NCBI RefSeq assembly: GCF_000499785.1
Contig: NZ_HG726026.1
Coordinates: 147,282-211,281, forward strand
DNA length: 64,000 nucleotides
Direction of reading: 5' to 3'
DNA from: Bacteroides neonati
GTDB lineage: Bacteria > Bacteroidota > Bacteroidia > Bacteroidales > Bacteroidaceae
Positions 46,091 through 53,591 of the stretch are shown here, in pieces (the first letter of the stretch is position 1; every line of letters starts with the position of its first letter). The notes beneath the pieces were generated by a model. It did not search any database, was not told the origin of the DNA, and was given only the letters and a program-made list of their open reading frames with translations. The translations under genes and the position numbers were made by a program.

Positions 46091-47743
46091 ATGAAAAGAA
46101 TACTCTCATACCTTTTCGTATTTTTAATAGGCTTTGCTTCAATTTATTTTTTGATCACTAAAGATAAACAGTTGAAGAAGTTGTATAGCGTTGAACAAAT
46201 GCTGGAAGATAACCCACGCAAAGCCGTAGAGGTGCTTAAGCAAATGGAACTTTCGAAGCTTTCCGAAAAAGAGCAGGCCTTATACGCTTTGCTGCTGACT
46301 AAAGGCAGTTATAACTGTGACTCACTTTTATCTTCCGATTCACTTATCAATATTGCTATAGATTATTATGAGATAACCAGCGATTCGTTGCGGTTGTCGC
46401 AATCGTATTTCTATAAAGGTAGTTTTCTAGAAGCTAAAAAGTATTGGGTTAATGCGGCTGAATGTTATCAGCGGGCGGAAGATTGTGCTGTGGATGGGGA
46501 TATTGAAATTAAGTATCTGCTGAATAAATCAATGGGCAAAATTTACAGCTTCAAGATGATGCGAGAGGATGAAAAAGATGCGAAAAATGATGCTCTTCAT
46601 TATGCTCGTTTATTGGCAGACTCTACCCTGATCGGACGAAGCCTTATTGAGCTGGCTCAATATTATCATGAGGTTAAAGACAATAAAGTAAGTATAGCGT
46701 ATTTTCAAAAGGCAATTGCTTTTTTACCACCCTCCGAACAAACAACTATTTCTGCTGCGTATGCCGATTTAAGTAAGAGTTATCTGTTGAATATGCAGCC
46801 CGACTCTGCCTTGTGGTATGCAAACCGGGCGATATCACTCGAAAGGGATAGTATACAACTTTATAATTACTTCAATATAAAAGCAGATGCTTTATTGTCT
46901 CTATCGAAAAAAGATTCTGCGATTTATTATTTCAAGCAGTCGCTGAAAAGCAAGGAGCTTCGAACGAAAATGCTTACATACTATGACCTGTCTAAACTAG
47001 AAGAGCAACAAGGAAGTCAGGAGATGGCACTCGCTTATTTAAAGCACTATGCCCAGTATCGGGAATTGTTCGAGCTTAATCAAAAAGAGTGGTTTATGGA
47101 TCATTTGAGGAACATTGCTGCGTATAAGCGACAAAAAGAAAAAGCTAAACTTGCCGAATTAAAGCTAACTCATAAGGTATTTGTTCTTCATCGCATATTT
47201 GCTACCACCTTTTTGGTCATTCTCATCTTAACTATTTTATATTATAGAACCCAAAGACGTAAACGTATGCTTGAATTGAATATCAAATCGAAGGAGGAGA
47301 AAAGTATGCGAGCCCTGTTGCTCCAAAGAGAGGCTGAATATAAACTACTCAAGGAGCAGGAGGAGCGGAAGAAAGTAGAACTTCAACAGTTGCGGTTGAC
47401 GGTAGAATACTGTAAACGATTGAATGCAATGACAGTGCCCATTTTGCTTAAGAGTCAAAATAGTCAAGGAGCCATGCACCTTAATCAAGAGGAGTGGGAT
47501 ATTATAATGAAAAATACGGATGCTTGCTTTAGCCAGTTTACCCAACGATTGAAAGAATATTGTCCGCTACTTACCGATGAAGAAGTGCAGTTTTGTTGCT
47601 TGATAAAAATGGAGCTTTCTCTTTCTCTTCTTTCCGAGATATACCACATTGCCAAAGGTAGTATATCCCGTCGCAAAATGCGTTTGAAAGAGAAGATGGG
47701 TATCGAAAACAGTAGCTTCGATGAGTTTATCCAGAATTTTTAG
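46091..47743 (+). CDS. TPR-repeat membrane protein with C-terminal helix-turn-helix-like region
   Basis: The 550-residue protein has an N-terminal membrane anchor (YLFVFLIGFASIYFLI), about seven TPR-like helix pairs (30-345), a second membrane helix (IFATTFLVILILTILYY, near 375), a coiled coil (395-450) and a basic C-terminus (CCLIKMELSLSLLSEIYHIA, then SISRRKMRLKEKMG) that looks like a LuxR/sigma-type HTH. Bacteroides has many such TPR-membrane-HTH regulators of unknown signal. It could sense periplasmic or cytoplasmic TPR ligands and bind DNA at the membrane; this is inference. Confidence 0.75.
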   Translation: MKRILSYLFVFLIGFASIYFLITKDKQLKKLYSVEQMLEDNPRKAVEVLKQMELSKLSEKEQALYALLLTKGSYNCDSLLSSDSLINIAIDYYEITSDSLRLSQSYFYKGSFLEAKKYWVNAAECYQRAEDCAVDGDIEIKYLLNKSMGKIYSFKMMREDEKDAKNDALHYARLLADSTLIGRSLIELAQYYHEVKDNKVSIAYFQKAIAFLPPSEQTTISAAYADLSKSYLLNMQPDSALWYANRAISLERDSIQLYNYFNIKADALLSLSKKDSAIYYFKQSLKSKELRTKMLTYYDLSKLEEQQGSQEMALAYLKHYAQYRELFELNQKEWFMDHLRNIAAYKRQKEKAKLAELKLTHKVFVLHRIFATTFLVILILTILYYRTQRRKRMLELNIKSKEEKSMRALLLQREAEYKLLKEQEERKKVELQQLRLTVEYCKRLNAMTVPILLKSQNSQGAMHLNQEEWDIIMKNTDACFSQFTQRLKEYCPLLTDEEVQFCCLIKMELSLSLLSEIYHIAKGSISRRKMRLKEKMGIENSSFDEFIQNF

Positions 47744-48049
47744 ATATGACCGTTTTGTAGCTCAAAAGTTTGGTTGCAAAGCTTCTCTTGTTTGTTTTTG
47801 TACATCATACACACCGTTTTTACTACTCTTATTTTATATTAATGCGCTCTTTTTCAATTAGTTGTTGTTTTTGTGCTTTGTACATCACTATTCTTTCCTC
47901 TGTATTATAATACGACTTATCTTTGCGTCGTTAAAATTGAGAACCGAGCTGTGACTCGGAATTATAGAATAAAGTTATACACAACATGAAACCTTCATTG
48001 CTGTATACATTAGTATGTAGAACGTATGTAGAACAAAGAAAAAAAGACT
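47744..48049 (+). promoter_or_regulatory. Upstream region of the HU gene
   Basis: The 306-base gap holds an exact -7 box TATCTTTG at 47918-47925, with TTTC 20 bases before it. A leader of about 120 bases follows and contains a small hairpin CCGAG/CTCGG (47944-47959). The first ~170 bases show nothing recognisable. Confidence 0.55.
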
Positions 48050-48316
48050 ATGAACAAGAAAGAACTAGTAACTCAAGTAACTAAATTAACTGGATTAACC
48101 AAAGTAGATTCATCAAAAGCTGTAGACGCTGTGCTTCAATCCTTACAAGAAAGTCTCGAAAATGGCGATTTTGTAGCATTGCGTGGATTTGGACGCTTTA
48201 CTGTAAAAACACATGCTGCACACAAAGGTATTAATCCTTCGACACAAGAACCCATGATTGTTCCTGAACGTAAAATTATTAAATTTGCAGCAAGTAAATA
48301 CATTGTGCTTAAATAA
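48050..48316 (+). CDS. HU-family DNA-binding protein
   Basis: The 88-residue protein has the full HU/IHF fold: MNKKELVTQVTKLTGLTKVD, VALRGFGRFTVKTHAAHKG, the DNA-binding arm NPSTQEPMIVPERKIIKF and a short C-terminus. It bends and compacts DNA. It has a long leader and its own promoter. Confidence 0.95.
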   Translation: MNKKELVTQVTKLTGLTKVDSSKAVDAVLQSLQESLENGDFVALRGFGRFTVKTHAAHKGINPSTQEPMIVPERKIIKFAASKYIVLK

Positions 48317-48371
48317 CCTATGAAAAGCAACTTTGTTGACTGTAACAGCTGATGCATTTTTAATAATTATA

Positions 48372-49784
48372 ATGAAGAAAATAAATGTTTTTTTTTGCAT
48401 GACCGTATTATTAACTACGGTCATGTTTATGAATTCATGCTCTAAGGAAGAGCAGATTGTACCCAAAATTACGAGTGTTGAATTGGAGCATTTGCCAACA
48501 AAGACTGTTTATTACGTCGGCGAAGAGTTTGATGTTTCCGGTTTGACTCTAAAAGTAACCTATTCGGATAATTTGTCGAAGATCGTTGTGGTTAAGAAAG
48601 AGCAGGTAGCGGGTTTTACCAGTACTGCTCCTAATTCCAATCTCGTTCTTCAAGTGAAAGAATCTGGTTTTCTCGTTACTTTTTCGGTTAGTGTAGCCTC
48701 GAATGCGGTTCAATCGGTTTCAATTAAGCACAATCCTTCAAAGGTTGTTTACACATTGGGCGAATCCTTATCTTTAGAGGGGATGGCTCTCGAAGTTGCG
48801 TATGAGAATGGTATTACCAAAGAGATTAATTCTGTTTCTGCTGATATGATAAGCGGTTTCGATTCGTCGAAACCGTCGCTCAAACAACTGCTGAAAGTGG
48901 TTGTAGAGGATAAAGAAGCCTCTTTGGAAGTAAGTGTATTACCTATTAAGGTGGTCAATAACGAAATTGTAAGTAGTGTAGCCTCAGAGGTGCGATCGTT
49001 TGTTATCCCTGAGGGTATCACTGCTATCAAAGAAGCTGCTTTCTTTGATAATGCTACTGTTGAAGAGGTTGTTTTTCCTACTTCACTGCGGAGTATCGGA
49101 GATGAAGCTTTTGATCATTGTCTAAATTTGAAGCTTGCCGATTTAAGTAAAACTGCGGTGGTTGAGCTTTCAAATGGTGTTTTTGGCCGTACTGCCTTAA
49201 CAACAATCTCGCTGCCTAAAACTTTGAAGATAGTGGGTCCTATGGCTTTCTATAGCACGAGAAACCTGAAAGAAGTTACTCTTCCGGATGGAGTTGAAGA
49301 GATTGGCTTGACAGCCTTTACCAATAGTGCTATTGAAACCATAACAATTCCCAATACGGTATACAGTATCGGGCGAGCCTTTTATCAATGTGACATGTTG
49401 AAGACCATTCGAACTGCCGGAACTAAAACCACTGTATCTACCGATAAGGTGGCGAAAATTGAAGGCGAATGTTTTAATCACAGTGCTAATATTGAAACGC
49501 TTGAAATACCTGAAAGTATAACTACCATCGGAATCAGTGTTTTAGGACAGTGTAAAGTAAAGCATTTAACTCTTCCGGCTAGTGTAAGGATGTTAGCTCA
49601 TAACGCCTTTGGCGGTGCTTCTTCATTGGAAGAAATTACATTGAAGTCTGCCACCAAGGTTGTTGCAAGCTATTATCCCGTACCAAGCACGATTAAAGCA
49701 ATTAAAGTGCCTGCGCAGTTGGTTGATGAATATAAGGCTGATCAATTTTGGAAAGATTTTGCCGATAAGATTATTGCTCTTTGA
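48372..49784 (+). CDS. BspA-like leucine-rich lipoprotein with Ig-like domains
   Basis: The 470-residue lipoprotein starts at 48372 (MKKINVFFCMTVLLTTVMFM, lipobox MNSC). It has two bacterial Ig-like repeats (about 28-110: KTVYYVGEEFDVSGLTLKV; 111-190: KVVYTLGESLSLEGMALEV) and then LRR_5/BspA-type leucine-rich repeats (about 200-470: AFDHCLNLKLADLSKT, AFYSTRNLKEVTLPDG, LGQCKVKHLTLPAS). Such surface proteins can mediate adhesion. An ATG 13 codons upstream lacks a signal peptide and is rejected. A clear terminator follows. Confidence 0.88.
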   Translation: MKKINVFFCMTVLLTTVMFMNSCSKEEQIVPKITSVELEHLPTKTVYYVGEEFDVSGLTLKVTYSDNLSKIVVVKKEQVAGFTSTAPNSNLVLQVKESGFLVTFSVSVASNAVQSVSIKHNPSKVVYTLGESLSLEGMALEVAYENGITKEINSVSADMISGFDSSKPSLKQLLKVVVEDKEASLEVSVLPIKVVNNEIVSSVASEVRSFVIPEGITAIKEAAFFDNATVEEVVFPTSLRSIGDEAFDHCLNLKLADLSKTAVVELSNGVFGRTALTTISLPKTLKIVGPMAFYSTRNLKEVTLPDGVEEIGLTAFTNSAIETITIPNTVYSIGRAFYQCDMLKTIRTAGTKTTVSTDKVAKIEGECFNHSANIETLEIPESITTIGISVLGQCKVKHLTLPASVRMLAHNAFGGASSLEEITLKSATKVVASYYPVPSTIKAIKVPAQLVDEYKADQFWKDFADKIIAL

Positions 49785-49816
49785 TGAGCAATAATCTTAC
49801 TTAGCACTTAAATAAG

Positions 49817-49851
49817 AAAAGCCATTTACGTATAATGTAAATGGCTTTTTT
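49817..49851. terminator. Terminator at the chromosome/element border
   Basis: Perfect 13-base arms (49817-49829 and 49837-49849) around a seven-base loop, with AAAA/TTTT ends. It ends the leucine-rich lipoprotein transcript just before the tRNA fragment. Confidence 0.9.
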
Positions 49852-49859
49852 ATTAAGTG

Positions 49860-49884
49860 TAGTGGGTACGAGAATCGAACTCGT
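49860..49884 (-). other. tRNA 3' fragment, probable attachment site
   Basis: On the minus strand the sequence is a perfect T-arm (ACGAG-TTCGATT-CTCGT) followed by the 3' acceptor strand ACCCACT and discriminator A. The 5' acceptor complement AGTGGGT and the D and anticodon arms are absent to the right, so this is not a whole tRNA. Integrative elements that enter tRNA 3' ends leave such a copy at one border; the intact tRNA would lie at the far border beyond the window. Confidence 0.75.
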
Positions 49885-49960
49885 ATTACGTGCGTGAGAG
49901 GAATAAATTACTATGATTTAATGCGCTGTGGCATATTGTGTTATGTTGCCTCGTTTTTCT

Positions 49961-49990
49961 ATTTGCATTTTATTTGCATTTAATGCAAAT
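49961..49990. repeat. Short direct and inverted repeats next to the attachment site
   Basis: ATTTGCATTT at 49961-49970 is repeated at 49972-49981, and AATGCAAAT follows inverted at 49982-49990. Clustered repeats like this near an attachment site can be arm-type recombinase sites. Confidence 0.4.
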
Positions 49991-50032
49991 TTAACAATCA
50001 CACAGGCACGTTACTAAGGGCTTTAAAACGGC

Positions 50033-50311
50033 TTATTTATCAGAGTAGTGTCCGTATGTACTCACCACTGTTACCGTTATTGTAGCCTCAAAAATTTCAT
50101 AAACTAGCCGATGTTTATCGGTAATCCTACGCGACCACTTTCCGGATAGGTTGCCTTTTAATTGCTCAGGTTTACCTGTTCCCGTTTCTGGATGGTCTTC
50201 TAATTCAGTAATCAAACTATCAAGCTTTTTTAAGGCTTGTTTTTCTCCGCCTTTTCGTAGTCGATCGATTCCTTCTAACGCATCGTTAGAAAGCTCTATT
50301 TCGTACTTCAT
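50033..50311 (-). CDS. yoeB: YoeB-type toxin of a toxin-antitoxin pair
   Basis: The 92-residue protein has the RelE/YoeB fold and the YoeB signature PEQLKGNLSGKWSRRITDKHRLVYEI near 45-70, ending in HYSDK. YoeB is a ribosome-dependent mRNA endonuclease. Its start overlaps the antitoxin stop by four bases, the usual antitoxin-first order. Its position next to the attachment site suggests element maintenance. Confidence 0.92.
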   Translation of the reverse strand: MKYEIELSNDALEGIDRLRKGGEKQALKKLDSLITELEDHPETGTGKPEQLKGNLSGKWSRRITDKHRLVYEIFEATITVTVVSTYGHYSDK

Positions 50312-50583
50312 AAGTCGCCAAATAATTCATTACGGAGTTCTGGAGTCAGCCGGGTTACTTTGCCCTCTTTTACTTGCTGACTCGCCTTTAATATCGCTTC
50401 AATATTACGTGGATCATCGAAATATGGATCATTGCTAGGGCTTACGCTTTCGGGTATAGTTTCCCCTCTGGGCACAAGTTCCATAAATTGGCTTTTGCGC
50501 TTAATAACTACCCTTTCTTTCTCTGCTAAATCAAAGAACTTTTTTTGGTTGTCTCTGAATTCACGACTGCTAACTACTATCAT
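50308..50583 (-). CDS. Phd/YefM-type antitoxin
   Basis: The 91-residue protein has an N-terminal YefM/Phd DNA-binding fold (VVSSREFRDNQKKFFDLAE, KSQFMELVPR) and an acidic C-terminal tail that should cover the toxin (RLTPELRNELFGDL). It both neutralises YoeB and represses the operon in known systems. A ~100-base upstream gap includes the likely promoter. Confidence 0.9.
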   Translation of the reverse strand: MIVVSSREFRDNQKKFFDLAEKERVVIKRKSQFMELVPRGETIPESVSPSNDPYFDDPRNIEAILKASQQVKEGKVTRLTPELRNELFGDL

Positions 50584-50677
50584 GGCTTTAATCTTTAAGT
50601 TGTTATCAATACAAAGATAGGTATTTTTATTTGTGTACCAAATTGTGTACGCAAATAAAGTATGTAATTAGACTTTT

Positions 50678-50947
50678 TTAGTCAAAATCAGAGTCTTTCG
50701 GAGGGTTCTCACCGCATAACGCTTCCTCCATTCTCTTTATTACTTCCTCGTAGGATTCTTGCACATAATATCGATCGCATGCACATTCTTGTATGATACA
50801 AGCCCATTCCTTGCGCTCTCTCAACTCCGGGCGAGCTTCGAGCTCTGACTCAACGAAATATATTATCTTAGATACCTGAGTTATCGTGTTAACTCTAAAT
50901 AAGCGGGTGTTTCCGCAGATACTTGTTAATTCTATAAATCCTTTCAT
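50678..50947 (-). CDS. Small hypothetical protein
   Basis: The 89-residue protein starts at the ATG at 50947 (MKGFIELTSICGNTRLFRVN); a longer frame from 50989 has a poor N-terminus. It contains a short beta-rich start and an acidic C-terminus. The N-terminus resembles the small FlbD-like fold, but this is weak. I do not recognise the family. It lies between the antitoxin and the recombinase. Confidence 0.55.
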   Translation of the reverse strand: MKGFIELTSICGNTRLFRVNTITQVSKIIYFVESELEARPELRERKEWACIIQECACDRYYVQESYEEVIKRMEEALCGENPPKDSDFD

Positions 50948-51060
50948 TGTTTCTATCTTTATATCTGCTTGATAAATGATAAGATTCAATGATTACCAGC
51001 ATCTTATCGAAAATTGCTTTGACTACCAGCACTTCGATATCGGATAACAGTTTTTTCTAT

Positions 51061-51984
51061 TCAAGTTATTCCCAAGAAATTACTCATACGATCAATGCAC
51101 CGCTTCTTCTGATTGAGGTCGGGGTGAACATATAAGTTGAGTGTAGTAGCAACATTAGAATGGCCAAGTATCACACTTACCGTTTTGTAATCACATTGAC
51201 TTTCAATGCATCTAGTAGCAAAGGTGTGTCGGAGACCGTGAAATACAACGTGCGGAATGTTTAGACGCTTCAAGAGTCGATCAAAATAATCACGATAAGA
51301 ACGAGGCTCTTTTGAGTGCTCCGATGTTCCCACTACATAAGGAGACAGTGATATCTTCTTTACAGTGTTCAAAGACTGGAGAAGCTGTCTTGAAATCGGA
51401 ATTTCCCGGCATGAGCTTTTTGTTTTGGGAGAAGAGGATATTTTCTCTGTTGACTTTAACTCACAATTATACACTCTTCCAACAGTACGATTTACGGTGA
51501 TAATCTTTTGTTTGAAATCTATATCCTCCCATCTCAATGCGCACACTTCCCCTATTCTCATACCTGTACAAAGAGACAAAAGCACACCGATATTTTGAGA
51601 CGTAGGATATCCCATCAAATGGAGCATTAGCGTCCGTTGGTGATTCAGCGCCAATGTCGGCAATCGCTTGGATTCGGTATTGGTCGGATATTCAATTTCC
51701 CATTGCTCAAAAGGAAAAATTTTATGCTTGCCTCCGTATTTCACGATGCCCCTTAGCACCGCAATTATATCTCTAACCGTCTTCTTGGCGAGACAGGAGG
51801 AACACTTCTCTATGACAAACCATTGAACATCGCTTTCCGTTATTGCAGTCATTGATCCAAATCGAGGAAGTAAATGAGTTTGCAGCGTAAGCATGTAGGC
51901 ACACATGGTGGAATGTTTTACAATTTTGCGTTTTTCATTACACCAAATTTCTGAAACTTCTTGAAATGTTTTTTGCATATACAT
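51061..51984 (-). CDS. Tyrosine recombinase (integrase or DNA invertase)
   Basis: The 307-residue protein has an N-terminal SAM-like DNA-binding domain (about 5-95) and a full catalytic domain: Arg143 in TGMRIGEVCALRW, H249 and R252 in HGLRHTFATR, H275 in LGHSN and nucleophile Y285 in TLNLYVHP. All catalytic residues are present. Its size and sequence style recall the short tyrosine recombinases that flip DNA at Bacteroides shufflons, rather than the ~400-residue phage integrases. It lies 1.2 kb from the tRNA fragment and 1.3 kb from the inverted repeats of the methyltransferase locus, so it could serve either function. It is the only recombinase in the window. Confidence 0.9.
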   Translation of the reverse strand: MYMQKTFQEVSEIWCNEKRKIVKHSTMCAYMLTLQTHLLPRFGSMTAITESDVQWFVIEKCSSCLAKKTVRDIIAVLRGIVKYGGKHKIFPFEQWEIEYPTNTESKRLPTLALNHQRTLMLHLMGYPTSQNIGVLLSLCTGMRIGEVCALRWEDIDFKQKIITVNRTVGRVYNCELKSTEKISSSPKTKSSCREIPISRQLLQSLNTVKKISLSPYVVGTSEHSKEPRSYRDYFDRLLKRLNIPHVVFHGLRHTFATRCIESQCDYKTVSVILGHSNVATTLNLYVHPDLNQKKRCIDRMSNFLGIT

Positions 51985-52047
51985 ATTGTAGGAGAATTAA
52001 TTTGATATAACTCTCACAAAAAAGCAATATTTATTGGTTACTTATTC

Positions 52048-53220
52048 TTATCGGTTTCCTTTTGAGCGGTTATGCGTTTTGCAAAGCATTTCGCAATTAT
52101 CAATACTAGTAGCCCCGCCTTTACTCCATGCCGTCACATGGTCAGCATCCATTTCATTGAGATGATAAATGCGTGTTCTGTTGGCATTGCCACCGATGGC
52201 ACAAAGCGGACAGTTGGAAACTTCTTTTTTCTTAGCAGCTTCAGTTTGTCGGTTGTAAGCCGCTTTTTTTGTCGATTCTTCGAATATGCGGATGTCGAGC
52301 AGTTTCTTGTCAATTTCCCCACCCAACACATATTCATAAATGTTTCGGGGAATTTTTACACTATCATCAGCATGCAATGCTCCTACGCGTGCTGTTAGAT
52401 GGTCAACGCTGTAGGGAGTATTATGATAAGTCTCATAAAGCCGTCCCCATTCCAACCCACACATATCGCGCTCCACCATGGCAAACATAGTCGACACCCA
52501 ACTAATCGCTGAACGAAAATAGATTTCCAATTCATTGATTGAATTGTCATGACGGTGTTGACTCATGTAGGCATCAATTGTCATGTTCTTGTTGTAGCAA
52601 ATCCATTTGAGTGCTTCGGCAAGATAGTCCTGCCGTTTTATGTCCCCCTTAATATAATGCCCCCACTTTTGCATCTCTGCATTCTGCGAATTGCTGAATA
52701 CTCGTTTAGCTGCATTAACGAATTCGCCCGAAAAGATAGCGTTCAGTAATTCTTGTTCGTTGAGTGGTATCCCCACAATATTAATGGTTCTGAACCATTC
52801 CTTAATTTCTTTTTCCTCTCCCTCACATTCATAGATAAGTAGTCGTGATTGCAGTATGCATTGTCTCATTTCTTCAGGTAACCCCGAGAAATACTGTATG
52901 TTGTCGTTCTCATCTTTAATGGCAAATTTCCCTGTAACAAAACGCCCGAAAGATGTTATACGTTGTTGTCCATCAAGGACTTCAAATCGTCCGTCATTGG
53001 TTCGGTTGAAATATATCAGACCTATAGGATAACCTTTCAATAATGATTCGATTACGGCAACATCGCGTTTTCCATCATTATAGATGTAGTGACGTTGGTA
53101 TTCTGGCTGAATGGTAAGTTGTCCGTTCAAGCCAAACAAACCTTTACCTTCCAGTTCATTGTATGCAAATCCTTTACAGATATCTGCAACAGTCCATTCT
53201 GTGTGTAATATAGTTTTCAT
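52048..53220 (-). CDS. DUF262 plus HNH endonuclease-like protein
   Basis: The 390-residue protein has an N-terminal DUF262 (GmrS/ParB-like) domain with the motif VLDGQQRITSF (DGQQR at 83-87), a helical middle and a C-terminal HNH domain (337-390): CPLC, DADHV (H361), IDNCEMLCKTHN. The Cys4 zinc site and catalytic His are present. DUF262-HNH proteins occur in defence and modification-dependent restriction. It is downstream of the methyltransferase on the same strand, with only the silent cassettes between, so it may be its restriction partner. Start context lacks a strong ribosome site, as is usual in Bacteroides. Confidence 0.85.
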   Translation of the reverse strand: MKTILHTEWTVADICKGFAYNELEGKGLFGLNGQLTIQPEYQRHYIYNDGKRDVAVIESLLKGYPIGLIYFNRTNDGRFEVLDGQQRITSFGRFVTGKFAIKDENDNIQYFSGLPEEMRQCILQSRLLIYECEGEEKEIKEWFRTINIVGIPLNEQELLNAIFSGEFVNAAKRVFSNSQNAEMQKWGHYIKGDIKRQDYLAEALKWICYNKNMTIDAYMSQHRHDNSINELEIYFRSAISWVSTMFAMVERDMCGLEWGRLYETYHNTPYSVDHLTARVGALHADDSVKIPRNIYEYVLGGEIDKKLLDIRIFEESTKKAAYNRQTEAAKKKEVSNCPLCAIGGNANRTRIYHLNEMDADHVTAWSKGGATSIDNCEMLCKTHNRSKGNR

Positions 53221-53238
53221 ATTATATATTGTTTTTAA

Positions 53239-53418
53239 GTTGAAATCTTAGGGCAGACACAAGGTGACTCTGGAAAGGAACTTGGTTTGCATCCATACCC
53301 TCGTGAATTGAAAAAGCTAAATCCCAGTTTACGAGATGGTCAGCTTTATTATTTAGAGAATGGAATACCTCAGAAACCATATGCACGTGTTTTAATTAGA
53401 AAAATTAGCAAACTATGA
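53239..53418 (+). other. Silent C-terminal cassette C for the methyltransferase
   Basis: A 59-codon open segment with no start codon reads VEILGQTQGDSGKE...DGQLYYLENG...KPYARVLIRKISKL and stops at 53416-53418. It begins with the repeat core TTGAAATCTTAGGG (53240-53253), which is also inside the methyltransferase, and ends with the YARVLI motif shared by the methyltransferase C-terminus (YARVLVKHI). It lies in the opposite orientation to the active gene. Inversion between the shared cores would fuse it in frame to codon ~322 of the methyltransferase. Confidence 0.8.
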
Positions 53419-53423
53419 AGTAC

Positions 53424-53443
53424 TTTGAAATCTTAGGGATAAC
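53424..53443 (+). repeat. Inverted repeat, left copy (with partial third copy at 53240-53253)
   Basis: TTTGAAATCTTAGGGATAAC. The same 20 bases occur on the minus strand at 53794-53813. The first cassette carries 14 of them (TTGAAATCTTAGGG) at 53240-53253. All three copies sit at the same codon phase (F/V-E-I-L-G). Confidence 0.95.
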
Positions 53444-53591
53444 CGACAGGCAAAACAGCTCTTGTTTGCGAACGAAGAAATATACTGCTGCTGATAGTCT
53501 GAAATATAATGATTTAAATGCCAGAAGTGTTATCAAAATAGATGATAAATATATTCCAATGTATGCTCGTTTACTTATTAGAAAATCATAA
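53424..53591 (+). other. Silent C-terminal cassette B for the methyltransferase
   Basis: A 55-codon open segment with no proper start reads FEILGITDRQNSS...NDLNARSVIKIDD...PMYARLLIRKS. Its first 20 bases (53424-53443) are identical, inverted, to 53794-53813 inside the methyltransferase gene. Its stop codon (53589-53591) directly abuts the methyltransferase stop (53586-53588, minus strand), so the two C-termini converge exactly. Inversion would replace the active C-terminus by this one in frame. Confidence 0.85.

Noticed and set aside
49860..49960. A complete tRNA gene
   Set aside because: Only the T-arm and 3' acceptor strand are present; the matching 5' acceptor strand and anticodon arm are missing.
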